NCBI GenBank assembly: GCA_949130495.1
Contig: OX422219.1
Span: forward strand, 261,501,111 to 261,565,110
Reading direction: 5' to 3'
Origin: Sambucus nigra
Taxonomy: Eukaryota > Streptophyta > Magnoliopsida > Dipsacales > Adoxaceae
Length of the DNA: 64,000 bases
In this document: positions 1 through 15,000 of the stretch, in pieces
How the letters are laid out: each line of letters opens with the position of its first letter
Numbering within the stretch: position 1 is the stretch's first letter
The notes under the pieces: model-generated
What the model was told of the DNA's origin: nothing
What the model saw: the letters and a program-made list of their open reading frames with translations, nothing else
The model's database searches: none
Translations under genes and position numbers: made by a program

Positions 1-3000
1 ATTAATGATGTTTAGGATGTGTAAATTCCTTAAAAGATGTTAGTATATGATCCTAGTACGTTTTAGGATGATTAGAGACCATAAAACATTGTTGGGACGA
101 ATTTTGGTTGAGATTAGAAGTGTAGAAATTGGTGAAAAATGAATATAGAATTTTTGGGCCTGAATCTGGTCACTCGTTAGAAGACCTACCCAGGTCGTTC
201 GAACGAACTCGTTCGAACGAGCTTCTAACGAGTTGACAGTCTGGGGTTCTAACGAGAGGTGTGAGTTGGTATTTGACTATGTTGAGTATATATGATGTTA
301 TATGAATATCGAATTATGAAATTGTCGTGAGATTGATATACGGCAATTTGGACATTTTATTGGGACGCGGGTGACAGTCGCGTCAGGTTATAACTATTTT
401 AATTATAAAAGTGAATTTAAATTCTGTTAACCGTATGGTCCTTTTGAGTGCGCCAACGCGTCCGGAAGGGTCGAGATAGTCAGAAAACACTAGCCGGGGG
501 TTTAGTTTGGGTCCCGGGGTATTTTTAGGCCATACCGGCATCTTATAATATTGTATTTTTGGGAATTAATAATGACGAAAATTAGGAGTCTTTATCTGAT
601 TGGGAATAGACCCACTAAACCCACTAACCAACCCTTAATGACCCAATAGCTACGGAGGTTATCTGCTTAGGTTTCCAAAACTTTCCCAAAGAAAACCCTA
701 GCCACTTTGGAGAAGAAGGCTTGTAGGGAGAGAGAGAGAAGGAATTCTGCAGAAAAGCTTCATCAAACCAACACCAATTCAGAGACACTAGAGGCAAGTG
801 GTTTAATTTGATTTAATTCAGAGAATGTTTCTTCCATGTTAGATAAATTGTCAGATTTACATTTGTTCTTGGAAGTTAAATAAAAACCCATGTTAATTGA
901 ACTTAGGACTTGAATTTTGAGGACAAATTGCATGTAGAATAGTATGGAGATGATTATTCTGATGTTAAAATATGTTGGATGTAACAAAAACGGATCTTGA
1001 ATGGACTTATTGAGGATTTAAAATTCTAGGGTTTATGTTCTTGAAAATTTGGGGAAAAGGGTAGAGATTTGATGAATTAATGATGTTTAGGATGTGTAAA
1101 TTCCTTAAAAGATGTTAGTATATGATCCTAGTACGTTTTAGGATGATTAGAGACCATAAAACATTGTTGGGACGAATTTTGGTTGAGATTAGAAGTGTAG
1201 AAATTGGAGAAAAACGAATATAGAATTTCTGAGCCTGAATCTCGTCACTCGTTAGAAGACCTACCCAGGTCGTTCGAACGAACTCGTTCGAACGAGCTTC
1301 TAACGAGTTGACAGTTTGGGGTTCTAACGAGAGGTGTGAGTTGGTATTTGACTATATTGAGTATATATGATGTTATATGAATATTGAATTATGAAATTGT
1401 CGTGAGATTGATATACGGCAATTTGGACATTTTATTGGGACGCGGGTGACAGTCGCGTCAGGTTATAACTATTTTAATTATAAAAGTGAATTTAAATTCT
1501 GTTAACCGTATGGTCCTTTTGAGTGCGCCAACGCGTCCGGAAGGGTCGAGATAGTCAGAAAACACTAGCCGGGGGTTTAGTTTGGGTCCCGGGGTATTTT
1601 TAGGCCATACCGGCATCTTATAATATTGTATTTTTGGGAATTAATAATGACGAAAATTAGGAGTCTTTATCTGATTGGGAATAGACCCACTAAACCCACT
1701 AACCAACCCTTAATGACCCAATAGCTACGGAGGTTATCTGCTTAGGTTTCCAAAACTTTCCCAAAGAAAACCCTAGCCACTTTGGAGAAGAAGGCTTGTA
1801 GGGAGAGAGAGAGAAGGAATTCTGCAGAAAAGCTTCATCAAACCAACACCAATTCAGAGACACTAGAGGCACGTGGTTTAATTTGATTTAATTCAGAGAA
1901 TGTTTCTTCCATGTTAGATAAATTGTCAGATTTACATTTGTTCTTGGAAGTTAAATAAAAACCCATGTTAATTGAACTTAGGACTTGAATTTTGAGGACA
2001 AATTGCATGTAGAATAGTATGGAGATGATTATTCTGATGTTAAAATATGTTGGATGTAACAAAAACGGATATTGAATGGACTTATTGAGGATTTAAATTT
2101 CTAGGGTTTATGTTCTTGAAAATTTGGGGAAAAGGGTAGAGATTTGATGAATTAATGATGTTTAGGATGTGTAAATTCCTTAAAAGATGTTAGTATATGA
2201 TCCTAGTACGTTTTAGGATGATTAGAGACCATAAAACATTGTTGGGACGAATTTTGGTTGAGATTAGAAGTGTAGAAATTGGAGAAAAACGAATATAGAA
2301 TTTCTGAGCCTGAATCTCGTCACTCGTTAGAAGACCTACCCAGGTCGTTCGAACGAACTCGTTCGAACGAGCTTCTAACGAGTTGACAGTTTGAGGTTCT
2401 AACGAGAGGTGTGAGTTGGTATTTGACTATATTGAGTATATATGATGTTATATGAATATTGAATTATGAAATTGTCGTGAGATTGATATACTGCAATTTG
2501 GACATTTTATTGGGACGCGGGTGACAGTCGCGTCAGGTTATAATTATTTTAATTATAAAAGTGAATTTAAATTCTATTAACCGTATGGTCGTTTTGAGTG
2601 CGCCAACGCGTTCGGAAGGGTCCAGATAGTCAGAAAACACTAGCCGGGGTTTTAGTTTGGGTCCCGGGGTATTTTTAGGCCATACCGGCATCTTATAAGG
2701 GTAGTTTGGTAATATTGTATTTTTGGGAATTAATAATGACGAAAATTAGGAGTCTTTATCTGATTGGGAATAGACCCACTAAACCCACTAACCAACCCTT
2801 AATGACCCAATAGCTACGGAGGTTATTTGATTAGGTTTCCAAAACTTTCCCAAAGAAAACCCTAGCCACCTTTGGAGAAGAAGGCTTGTAGAGAGAGAGA
2901 GAGAAGGAATTCTGCAGAAAAGCTTCATCAAACCAACACCAAATTCAGAGACACTAGAGGCAAGTGGTTTAATTTGATTTAATTCAGAGAATGTTTCTTC

Positions 3001-6000
3001 CATGTTAGATAAATTGTCAGATTTACATTTGTTCTTGGAAGTTAAATAAAAACCCATTTTAATTGAACTTAGGACTTGAATTTTGAGGACAAATTGCATG
3101 TAGACTAGTATGGAGATGATTATTCTGATATTAAAATATGTTGGATGTAACAAAAACGGATCTAGAATGGACTTATTGAGGATTTAAAATTCTAGGGTTT
3201 ATGTTCTTGAAAATTTGGGGAAAAGGGTAGAGATTTGATGAATTAATGATGTTTAGGATGTGTAAATTCCTTAAAAGATGTTAGTATATGATCCTAGTAC
3301 GTTTTAGGATGATTAGAGACCATAAAACATTGTTGGGACGAATTTTGGTTGAGATTAGAAGTGTAGAAATTGGTGAAAAATGAATATAGAATTTTTGGGC
3401 CTGAATCTGGTCACTCGTTAGAAGACCTACCCAGGTCGTTCGAACGAACTCGTTCGAACGAGCTTCTAACGAGTTGACAGTCTGGGGTTCTAACGAGAGG
3501 TGTGAGTTGGTATTTGACTATGTTGAGTATATATGATGTTATATGAATATCGAATTATGAAATTGTCGTGAGATTGATATACGGCAATTTGGACATTTTA
3601 TTGGGACGCGGGTGACAGTCGCGTCAGGTTATAACTATTTTAATTATAAAAGTGAATTTAAATTCTGTTAACCGTATGGTCCTTTTGAGTGCGCCAACGC
3701 GTCCGGAAGGGCCGAGATAGTCAGAAAACACTAACCGGGGGTTTAGTTTGGGTCCCGGGGTATTTTTAGGCCATACCGGCATCTTATAATATTGTATTTT
3801 TGGGAATTAATAATGACGAAAATTTGAGTCTTTATCTGATTGGGAATAGACCCACTAAACCCACTAACCAACCCTTAATGACCCAATAGCTACGGAGGTT
3901 ATCTGCTTAGGTTTCCAAAACTTTCCCAAAGAAAACCCTAGCCACTTTGGAGAAGAAGGCTTGTAGGGAGAGAGAGAGAAGGAATTCTGCAGAAAAGCTT
4001 CATCAAACCAACACCAATTCAGAGACACTAGAGGCAAGTGGTTTAATTTGATTTAATTCAGAGAATGTTTCTTCCATGTTAGATAAATTGTCAGATTTAC
4101 ATTTGTTCTTGGAAGTTAAATAAAAACCCATGTTAATTGAACTTAGGACTTGAATTTTGAGGACAAATTGCATGTAGAATAGTATGGAGATGATTATTCT
4201 GATGTTAAAATATGTTGGATGTAACAAAAACGGATCTTGAATGGACTTATTGAGGATTTAAAATTCTAGGGTTTATGTTCTTGAAAATTTGGGGAAAAGG
4301 GTAGAGATTTGATGAATTAATGATGTTTAGGAAGTGTAAATTCCTTAAAAGATGTTAGTATATGATCCTAGTACGTTTTAGGATGATTAGAGACCATAAA
4401 ACATTGTTGGGACGAATTTTGGTTGAGATTAGAAGTGTAGAAATTGGAGAAAAACGAATATAGAATTTCTGAGCCTGAATCTCGTCACTCGTTAGAAGAC
4501 CTACCCAGGTCGTTCGAACGAACTCGTTCGAACGAGCTTCTAACGAGTTGACAGTTTGGGGTTCTAACGAGAGGTGTGAGTTGGTATTTGACTATATTGA
4601 GTATATATGATGTTATATGAATATTGAATTATGAAATTGTCGTGAGATTGATATACGGCAATTTGGACATTTTATTGGGACGCGGGTGACAGTCGCGTCA
4701 GGTTATAATTATTTTAATTATAAAAGTGAATTTAAATTCTATTAACCGTATGGTCGTTTTGAGTGCGCCAACGCGTTCGGAAGGGTCCAGATAGTCAGAA
4801 AACACTAGCCGGGGTTTTAGTTTGGGTCCCGGGGTATTTTTAGGCCATACCGGCATCTTATAAGGGTAGTTTGGTAATATTGTATTTTTGGGAATTAATA
4901 ATGACGAAAATTAGGAGTCTTTATCTGATTGGGAATAGACCCACTAAACCCACTAACCAACCCTTAATGACCCAATAGCTACGGAGGTTATTTGATTAGG
5001 TTTCCAAAACTTTCCCAAAGAAAACTCTAGCCACCTTTGGAGAAGAAGGCTTGTAGAGAGAGAGAGAGAAGGAATTCTGCAGAAAAGCTTCATCAAACCA
5101 ACACCAAATTCAGAGACACTAGAGGCAAGTGGTTTAATTTGATTTAATTCAGAGAATGTTTCTTCCATGTTAGATAAATTGTCAGATTTACATTTGTTCT
5201 TGGAAGTTAAATAAAAACCCATTTTAATTGAACTTAGGACTTGAATTTTGAGGACATATTGCATGTAGACTAGTATGGAGATGATTATTCTGATATTAAA
5301 ATATGTTGGATGTAACAAAAACGGATCTAGAATGGACTTATTGAGGATTTAAAATTCTAGGGTTTATGTTCTTGAAAATTTGGGGAAAAGGGTAGAGATT
5401 TGATGAATTAATGATGTTTAGGATGTGTAAATTCCTTAAAAGATGTTAGTATATGATCCTAGTACGTTTTAGGATGATTAGAGACCATAAAACATTGTTG
5501 GGACGAATTTTGGTTGAGATTAGAAGTGTAGAAATTGGTGAAAAATGAATATAGAATTTTTGGGCCTGAATCTGGTCACTCGTTAGAAGACCTACCCAGG
5601 TCGTTCGAACGAACTCGTTCGAACGAGCTTCTAACGAGTTGACAGTCTGGGGTTCTAACGAGAGGTGTGAGTTGGTATTTGACTATGTTGAGTATATATG
5701 ATGTTATATGAATATCGAATTATGAAATTGTCGTGAGATTGATATACGGCAATTTGGACATTTTATTGGGACGCGGGTGACAGTCGCGTCAGGTTATAAC
5801 TATTTTAATTATAAAAGTGAATTTAAATTCTGTTAACCGTATGGTCCTTTTGAGTGCGCCAACGCGTCCGGAAGGGCCGAGATAGTCAGAAAACACTAAC
5901 CGGGGGTTTAGTTTGGGTCCCGGGGTATTTTTAGGCCATACCGGCATCTTATAATATTGTATTTTTGGGAATTAATAATGACGAAAATTTGAGTCTTTAT

Positions 6001-9000
6001 CTGATTGGGAATAGACCCACTAAACCCACTAACCAACCCTTAATGACCCAATAGCTACGGAGGTTATCTGCTTAGGTTTCCAAAACTTTCCCAAAGAAAA
6101 CCCTAGCCACTTTGGAGAAGAAGGCTTGTAGGGAGAGAGAGAGAAGGAATTCTGCAGAAAAGCTTCATCAAACCAACACCAATTCAGAGACACTAAAGGC
6201 AAGTGGTTTAATTTGATTTAATTCAGAGAATGTTTCTTCCATGTTAGATAAATTGTCAGATTTACATTTGTTCTTGGAAGTTAAATAAAAACCCATGTTA
6301 ATTGAACTTAGGACTTGAATTTTGAGGACAAATTGCATGTAGAATAGTATGGAGATGATTATTCTGATGTTAAAATATGTTGGATGTAACAAAAACGGAT
6401 CTTGAATGGACTTATTGAGGATTTAAAATTCTAGGGTTTATGTTCTTGAAAATTTGGGGAAAAGGGTAGAGATTTGATGAATTAATGATGTTTAGGAAGT
6501 GTAAATTCCTTAAAAGATGTTAGTATATGATCCTAGTACGTTTTAGGATGATTAGAGACCATAAAACATTGTTGGGACGAATTTTGGTTGAGATTAGAAG
6601 TGTAGAAATTGGAGAAAAACGAATATAGAATTTCTGAGCCTGAATCTCGTCACTCGTTAGAAGACCTACCCAGGTCGTTCGAACGAACTCGTTCGAACGA
6701 GCTTCTAACGAGTTGACAGTTTGGGGTTCTAACGAGAGGTGTGAGTTGGTATTTGACTATATTGAGTATATATGATGTTATATGAATATTGAATTATGAA
6801 ATTGTCGTGAGATTGATATACGGCAATTTGGACATTTTATTGGGACGCGGGTGACAGTCGCGTCAGGTTATAATTATTTTAATTATAAAAGTGAATTTAA
6901 ATTCTATTAACCGTATGGTCGTTTTGAGTGCGCCAACGCGTTCGGAAGGGTCCAGATAGTCAGAAAACACTAGCCGGGGTTTTAGTTTGGGTCCCGGGGT
7001 ATTTTTAGGCCATACCGGCATCTTATAAGGGTAGTTTGGTAATATTGTATTTTTGGGAATTAATAATGACGAAAATTAGGAGTCTTTATCTGATTGGGAA
7101 TAGACCCACTAAACCCACTAACCAACCCTTAATGACCCAATAGCTACGGAGGTTATTTGATTAGGTTTCCAAAACTTTCCCAAAGAAAACTCTAGCCACC
7201 TTTGGAGAAGAAGGCTTGTAGAGAGAGAGAGAGAAGGAATTCTGCAGAAAAGCTTCATCAAACCAACACCAAATTCAGAGACACTAGAGGCAAGTGGTTT
7301 AATTTGATTTAATTCAGAGAATGTTTCTTCCATGTTAGATAAATTGTCAGATTTACATTTGTTCTTGGAAGTTAAATAAAAACCCATTTTAATTGAACTT
7401 AGGACTTGAATTTTGAGGACATATTGCATGTAGACTAGTATGGAGATGATTATTCTGATATTAAAATATGTTGGATGTAACAAAAACGGATCTAGAATGG
7501 ACTTATTGAGGATTTAAAATTCTAGGGTTTATGTTCTTGAAAATTTGGGGAAAAGGGTAGAGATTTGATGAATTAATGATGTTTAGGATGTGTAAATTCC
7601 TTAAAAGATGTTAGTATATGATCCTAGTACGTTTTAGGATGATTAGAGACCATAAAACATTGTTGGGACGAATTTTGGTTGAGATTAGAAGTGTAGAAAT
7701 TGGTGAAAAATGAATATAGAATTTTTGGGCCTGAATCTGGTCACTCGTTAGAAGACCTACCCAGGTCGTTCGAACGAACTCGTTCGAACGAGCTTCTAAC
7801 GAGTTGACAGTCTGGGGTTCTAACGAGAGGTGTGAGTTGGTATTTGACTATGTTGAGTATATATGATGTTATATGAATATCGAATTATGAAATTGTCGTG
7901 AGATTGATATACGGCAATTTGGACATTTTATTGGGACGCGGGTGACAGTCGCGTCAGGTTATAACTATTTTAATTATAAAAGTGAATTTAAATTCTGTTA
8001 ACCGTATGGTCCTTTTGAGTGCGCCAACGCGTCCGGAAGGGTCGAGATAGTTAGAAAACACTAGCCGGGGGTTTAGTTTGGGTCCCGGGGTATTTTTAGG
8101 CCATACCGGCATCTTATAATATTGTATTTTTGGGAATTAATAATGACGAAAATTAGGAGTCTTTATCTGATTGGGAATAGACCCACTAAACCCACTAACC
8201 AACCCTTAATGACCCAATAGCTACGGAGGTTATCTGCTTAGGTTTCCAAAACTTTCCCAAAGAAAACCCTAGCCACTTTGGAGAAGAAGGCTTGTAGGGA
8301 GAGAGAGAGAAGGAATTCTGCAGAAAAGCTTCATCAAACCAACACCAATTCAGAGACACTAGAGGCAAGTGGTTTAATTTGATTTAATTCAGAGAATGTT
8401 TCTTCCATGTTAGATAAATTGTCAGATTTACATTTGTTCTTGGAAGTTAAATAAAAACCCATGTTAATTGAACTTAGGACTTGAATTTTGAGGACAAATT
8501 GCATGTAGAATAGTATGGAGATGATTATTCTGATGTTAAAATATGTTGGATGTAACAAAAACGGATCTTGAATGGACTTATTGAGGATTTAAAATTCTAG
8601 GGTTTATGTTCTTGAAAATTTGGGGAAAAGGGTAGAGATTTGATGAATTAATGATGTTTAGGATGTGTAAATTCCTTAAAAGATGTTAGTATATGATCCT
8701 AGTACGTTTTAGGATGATTAGAGACCATAAAACATTGTTGGGACGAATTTTGGTTGAGATTAGAAGTGTAGAAATTGGAGAAAAACGAATATAGAATTTC
8801 TGAGCCTGAATCTCGTCACTCGTTAGAAGACCTACCCAGGTCGTTCGAACGAACTCGTTCGAACGAGCTTCTAACGAGTTGACAGTTTGGGGTTCTAACG
8901 AGAGGTGTGAGTTGGTATTTGACTATATTGAGTATATATGATGTTATATGAATATTGAATTATGAAATTGTCGTGAGATTGATATACGGCAATTTGGACA

Positions 9001-12000
9001 TTTTATTGGGACGCGGGTGACAGTCGCGTCAGGTTATAATTATTTTAATTATAAAAGTGAATTTAAATTCTATTAACCGTATGGTCGTTTTGAGTGCGCC
9101 AACGCGTTCGGAAGGGTCCAGATAGTCAGAAAACACTAGCCGAGGTTTTAGTTTGGGTCCCGGGGTATTTTTAGGCCATACCGGCATCTTATAAGGGTAG
9201 TTTGGTAATATTGTATTTTTGGGAATTAATAATGACGAAAATTAGGAGTCTTTATCTGATTGGGAATAGACCCACTAAACCCACTAACCAACCCTTAATG
9301 ACCCAATAGCTACGGAGGTTATTTGATTAGGTTTCCAAAACTTTCCCAAAGAAAACCCTAGCCACCTTTGGAGAAGAAGGCTTGTAGAGAGAGAGAGAGA
9401 AGGAATTCTGCAGAAAAGCTTCATCAAACCAACACCAAATTCAGAGACACTAGAGGCAAGTGGTTTAATTTGATTTAATTCATAGAATGTTTCTTCCATG
9501 TTAGATAAATTGTCAGATTTACATTTGTTCTTGGAAGTTAAATAAAAACCCATTTTAATTGAACTTAGGACTTGAATTTTGAGGACAAATTGCATGTAGA
9601 CTAGTATGGAGATGATTATTCTGATATTAAAATATGTTGGATGTAACAAAAACGGATCTAGAATGGACTTATTGAGGATTTAAAATTCTAGGGTTTATGT
9701 TCTTGAAAATTTGGGGAAAAGGGTAGAGATTTGATGAATTAATGATGTTTAGGATGTGTAAATTCCTTAAAAGATGTTAGTATATGATCCTAGTACGTTT
9801 TAGGATGATTAGAGACCATAAAACATTGTTGGGACGAATTTTGGTTGAGATTAGAAGTGTAGAAATTGGTGAAAAATGAATATAGAATTTTTGGGCCTGA
9901 ATCTGGTCACTCGTTAGAAGACCTACCCAGGTCGTTCGAACGAACTCGTTCGAACGAGCTTCTAACGAGTTGACAGTCTGGGGTTCTAACGAGAGGTGTG
10001 AGTTGGTATTTGACTATGTTGAGTATATATGATGTTATATGAATATCGAATTATGAAATTGTCGTGAGATTGATATACGGCAATTTGGACATTTTATTGG
10101 GACGCGGGTGACAGTCGCGTCAGGTTATAACTATTTTAATTATAAAAGTGAATTTAAATTCTGTTAACCGTATGGTCCTTTTGAGTGCGCCAACGCGTCC
10201 GGAAGGGTCGAGATAGTCAGAAAACACTAGCCGGGGGGTTTAGTTTGGGTCCCGGGGTATTTTTAGGCCATACCGGCATCTTATAATATTGTATTTTTGG
10301 GAATTAATAATGACGAAAATTTGGAGTCTTTATCTGATTGGTAATAGACCCACTAAACCCACTAACCAACCCTTAATGACCCAATAGCTACGGAGGTTAT
10401 CTGATTAGGTTTCCAAAACTTTCCCAAAGAAAACCCTAGCCACCTTTGGAGAAGAAGACTTGTAGAGAGAGAGAGAGAAGGAATTCTGCTCAAAAGCTTC
10501 ATCAAACCAACACCAAATTCAGAGACACTAGAGGCAAGTGGTTTAATTTGATTTAATTCAAAGAATGTTTCTTCCATGTTAGATAAATTGTCAGATTTAC
10601 ATTTGTTCTTGGAAGTTAAATAAAAACCCATGTTAATTGAACTTAGGACTTGAATTTTGAGGACAAATTGCATGTAGAATAGTATAGAGATGATTATTCT
10701 GATGTTAAAATATGTTGGATGTAACAAAAACGGATCTAGAATGGACTTATTGAGGATTTAAAATTCTAGGGTTTATGTTCTTGAAAATTTGGGGCAAAGG
10801 GTAGAGATTTGATGAATTAATGATGGTTAGGATGTGTAAATTCCTTAAAAGATGTTAGTATATTATCCTAGTACGTTTTAGGATGATTAGAGACCATAAA
10901 ACATTGTTGGGACGAATTTTGGTTGAGATTAGAAGTGTAGAAATTGGTGAAAAACGAATATAGAATTTCTGGGCCTGAATCTGGTCACTCGTTAGAAGAC
11001 CTACCCAGGTCGTTCGAACGAACTCGTTCGAACGAGCTTCTAACGAGTTGACAGTTTGGGGTTCTAACGAGAGGTGTGAGTTGGTATTTGACTATATTGA
11101 GTATATATGATGTTATATGAATATTGAATTATGAAATTGTCGTGAGATTGATATACGGCAATTTGGACATTTTATTGGGACGCGGGTGACAGTCGCGTCA
11201 GGTTATAATTATTTTAATTATAAAAGTGAATTTAAATTCTATTAACCGTATGGTCGTTTTGAGTGCGCCAACGCGTTCGGAAGGGTCGAGATAGTCAGAA
11301 AACACTAGCCGGGGTTTTAGTTTGGGTCCCGGGGTATTTTTAGGCCATACCGGCATCTTATAAGGGTAGTTTGGTAATATCGTATTTTTGGGAATTAATA
11401 ATGACGAAAATTAGGAGTCTTTATCTGATTGGGAATAGACCCACTAAACCCACTAACCAACCCTTAATGACCCAATAGCTACGGAGGTTATCTGATTAGG
11501 TTTCCAAAACTTTCCCAAAGAAAACCCTAGCCACCTTTGGAGAAGAAGGCTTGTAGAGAGAGAGAGAGAAGGAATTCTGCAGAAAAGCTTCATCAAACCA
11601 ACACCAAATTCAGAGACACTAGAGGCAAGTGGTTTAATTTGATTTAATTCAGAGAATGTTTCTTCCATGTTAGATAAATTGTCAGATTTACATTTGTTCT
11701 TGGAAGTTAAATAAAAACCCATTTTAATTGAACTTAGGACTTGAATTTTGAGGACAAATTGCATGTAGACTAGTATGGAGATGATTATTCTGATATTAAA
11801 AAATGTTGGATGTAACAAAAACGGATCTAGAATGGACTTATTGAGGATTTAAAATTCTAGGGTTTATGTTCCTGAAAATTTGGGGAAAAGGGTAGAGATT
11901 TGATGAATTAATGATGTTTAGGATGTGTAAATTCCTTAAAAGATGTTAGTATATGATCCTAGTACGTTTTAGGATGATTAGAGACCATAAAACATTGTTG

Positions 12001-15000
12001 GGACGAATTTTGGTTGAGATTAGAAGTGTAGAAATTGGTGAAAAATGAATATAGAATTTTTGGGCCTGAATCTGGTCACTCGTTAGAAGACCTACCCAGG
12101 TCGTTCGAACGAACTTGTTCGAACGAGCTTCTAACGAGTTGACAGTCTGGGGTTCTAACGAGAGGTGTGAGTTGGTATTTGACTATGTTGAGTATATATG
12201 ATGTTATATGAATATCGAATTATGAAATTGTCGTGAGATTGATATACGACAATTTGGACATTTTATTGGGACGCGGGTGACAGTCGCGTCAGGTTATAAC
12301 TATTTTAATTATAAAAGTGAATTTAAATTCTGTTAACCGTATGGTCCTTTTGAGTGCGCCAACGCGTCCGGAAGGGTCGAGATAGTCAGAAAACACTAGC
12401 CGGGGGTTTAGTTTGGGTCCCGGAGTATTTTTAGGCCATACCGGCATCTTATAATATTGAATTTTTGGGAATTAATAATGACGAAAATTAGGAGTCTTTA
12501 TCTGATTGGGAATAGACCCACTAAACCCACTAACCAACCCTTAATGACCCAATAGCTACGGAGGTTATCTGCTTAGGTTTCCAAAACTTTCCCAAAGAAA
12601 ACCCTAGCCACCTTTGGAGAAGAAGGCTTGTAGGGAGAGAGAGAGAAGGAATTCTGCAGAAAAGCTTCATCAAACCAACACCAATTCAGAGACACTAGAG
12701 GCAAGTGGTTTAATTTGATTTAATTCAGAGAATGTTTCTTCCATGTTAGATAAATTGTCAGATTTACATTTGTTCTTGGAAGTTAAATAAAAACCCATGT
12801 TAATTGAACTTAGGACTTGAATTTTGAGGACAAATTGCATGTAGAATAGTATGGAGATGATTATTCTGATGTTAAAATATGTTGGATGTAACAAAAACGG
12901 ATCTTGAATGGACTAATTGAGGATTTAAAATTCTAGGGTTTATATTCTTGAAAATTTGGGGAAAAGGGTAGAGATTTGATGAATTAATGATGTTTAGGAT
13001 GTGTAAATTCCTTAAAAGATGTTAGTATATGATCCTAGTACGTTTTAGGATGATTAGAGACCATAAAACATTGTTGGGACGAATTTTGGTTGAGATTAGA
13101 AGTGTAGAAATTGGAGAAAAACGAATATAGAATTTTTGGGCCTGAATCTGGTCACTCGTTAGAAGACCTACCCAGGTCGTTCGAACGAGCTTCTAACGAG
13201 TTGACAGTTTGGGGTTCTAACGAGTGGTGTGAGTTGGTATTTGACTATATTGAGTATATATGATGTTATATGAATATTGAATTATGAAATTGTCGTGAGA
13301 TTGATATACGACAATTTGGACATTTTATTGGGACGCGGGTGACAGTCGCGTCAGGTTATAATTATTTTAATTATAAAAGTGAATTTAAATTCTATTAACC
13401 GTATGGTCGTTTTGAGTGCGCCAACGCATCCGGAAGGGTCGAGATAGTCAGAAAACACCAGCCGGGGGTTTAGTTTGGGTCCCGGGGTATTTTTAGGCCA
13501 TACCGGCATCTTATAATATTGTATTTTTGGGAATTAATAATGACGAAAATTTGGAGTCTTTATCTGATTGGTAATAGACCCACTAAACCCACTAACCAAC
13601 CCTTAATGACCCAATAGCTACGGAGGTTATCTGATTAGGTTTCCAAAACTTTCCCAAAGAAAACCCTAGCCACCATTGGAGAAGAAGACTTGTAGAGAGA
13701 GAGAGAGAAGGAATTCTGCTCAAAATCTTCATCAAACCAACACCAAATTCAGAGACACTAGAGGCAAGTGGTTTAATTTGATTTAATTCAAAGAATGTTT
13801 CTTCCATGTTAGATAAATTGTCAGATTTACATTTGTTCTTGGAAGTTAAATAAAAACCCATGTTAATTGAACTTAGGACTTGAATTTTGAGGACAAATTG
13901 CATGTAGAATAGTATAGAGATGATTATTCTGATGTTAAAATATGTTGGATGTAACAAAAACGGATCTAGAATGGACTTATTGAGGATTTAAAATTCTAGG
14001 GTTTATGTTCTTGAAAATTTGGGGCAAAGGGTAGAGATTTGATGAATTAATGATGGTTAGGATGTGTAAATTCCTTAAAAGATGTTAGTAGATTATCCTA
14101 GTACGTTTTAGGATGATTAGAGACCATAAAACATTGTTGGGACGAATTTTGGTTGAGATTAGAAGTGTAAATATTGGTGAAAAACGAATATAGAATTTCT
14201 GGGCCTGAATCTGGTCACTCGTTAGAAGACCTACCCAGGTCGTTCGAACGAACTCGTTCGAACGAGCTTCTAACGAGTTGACAGTTTGGGGTTCTAACGA
14301 GAGGTGTGAGTTGGTATTTGACTATATTGAGTATATATGATGTTATATGAATATTGAATTATGAAATTGTCGTGAGATTGATATACGGCAATTTGGACAT
14401 TTTATTGGGACGCGGGTGACAGTCGCGTCAGGTTATAATTATTTTAATTATAAAAGTGAATTTAAATTCTATTAACCGTATGGTCATTTTGAGTGCGCCA
14501 ACGCGTTCGGAAGGGTCAAGATAGTCAGAAAACACTAGCCGGGGTTTTAGTTTGGGTCCCGGGGTATTTTTAGGCCATACCGGCATCTTATAAGGGTAGT
14601 TTGGTAATATTGTATTTTTGGGAATTAATAATGACGAAAATTAGGAGTCTTTATCTGATTGGGAATAGACCCACTAAACCCACTAACCAACCCTTAATGA
14701 CCCAATAGCTACGGAGGTTATCTGATTAGGTTTCCAAAACTTTCCCAAAGAAAACCCTAGCCACCTTTGGAGAAGAAGGCTTGTAGAGAGAGAGAGAGAA
14801 GGAATTCTGCAGAAAAGCTTCATCAAACCAACACCACATTCAGAGACACTAGAGGCAAGTGGTTTAATTTGATTTAATTCAGAGAAAGTTTCTTCCATGT
14901 TAGATAAATTGTCAGATTTACATTTGTTCTTGGAAGTTAAATAAAAACCCATGTTAATTGAACTTAGGACTTGAATTTTGAGGACAAATTGCATGTAGAA

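Noticed and set aside
196..221. TTCGAACGA motif as a heat-shock element
   Set aside because: Heat-shock elements need TTC and GAA blocks separated by two bases; here TTC and GAA are adjacent.
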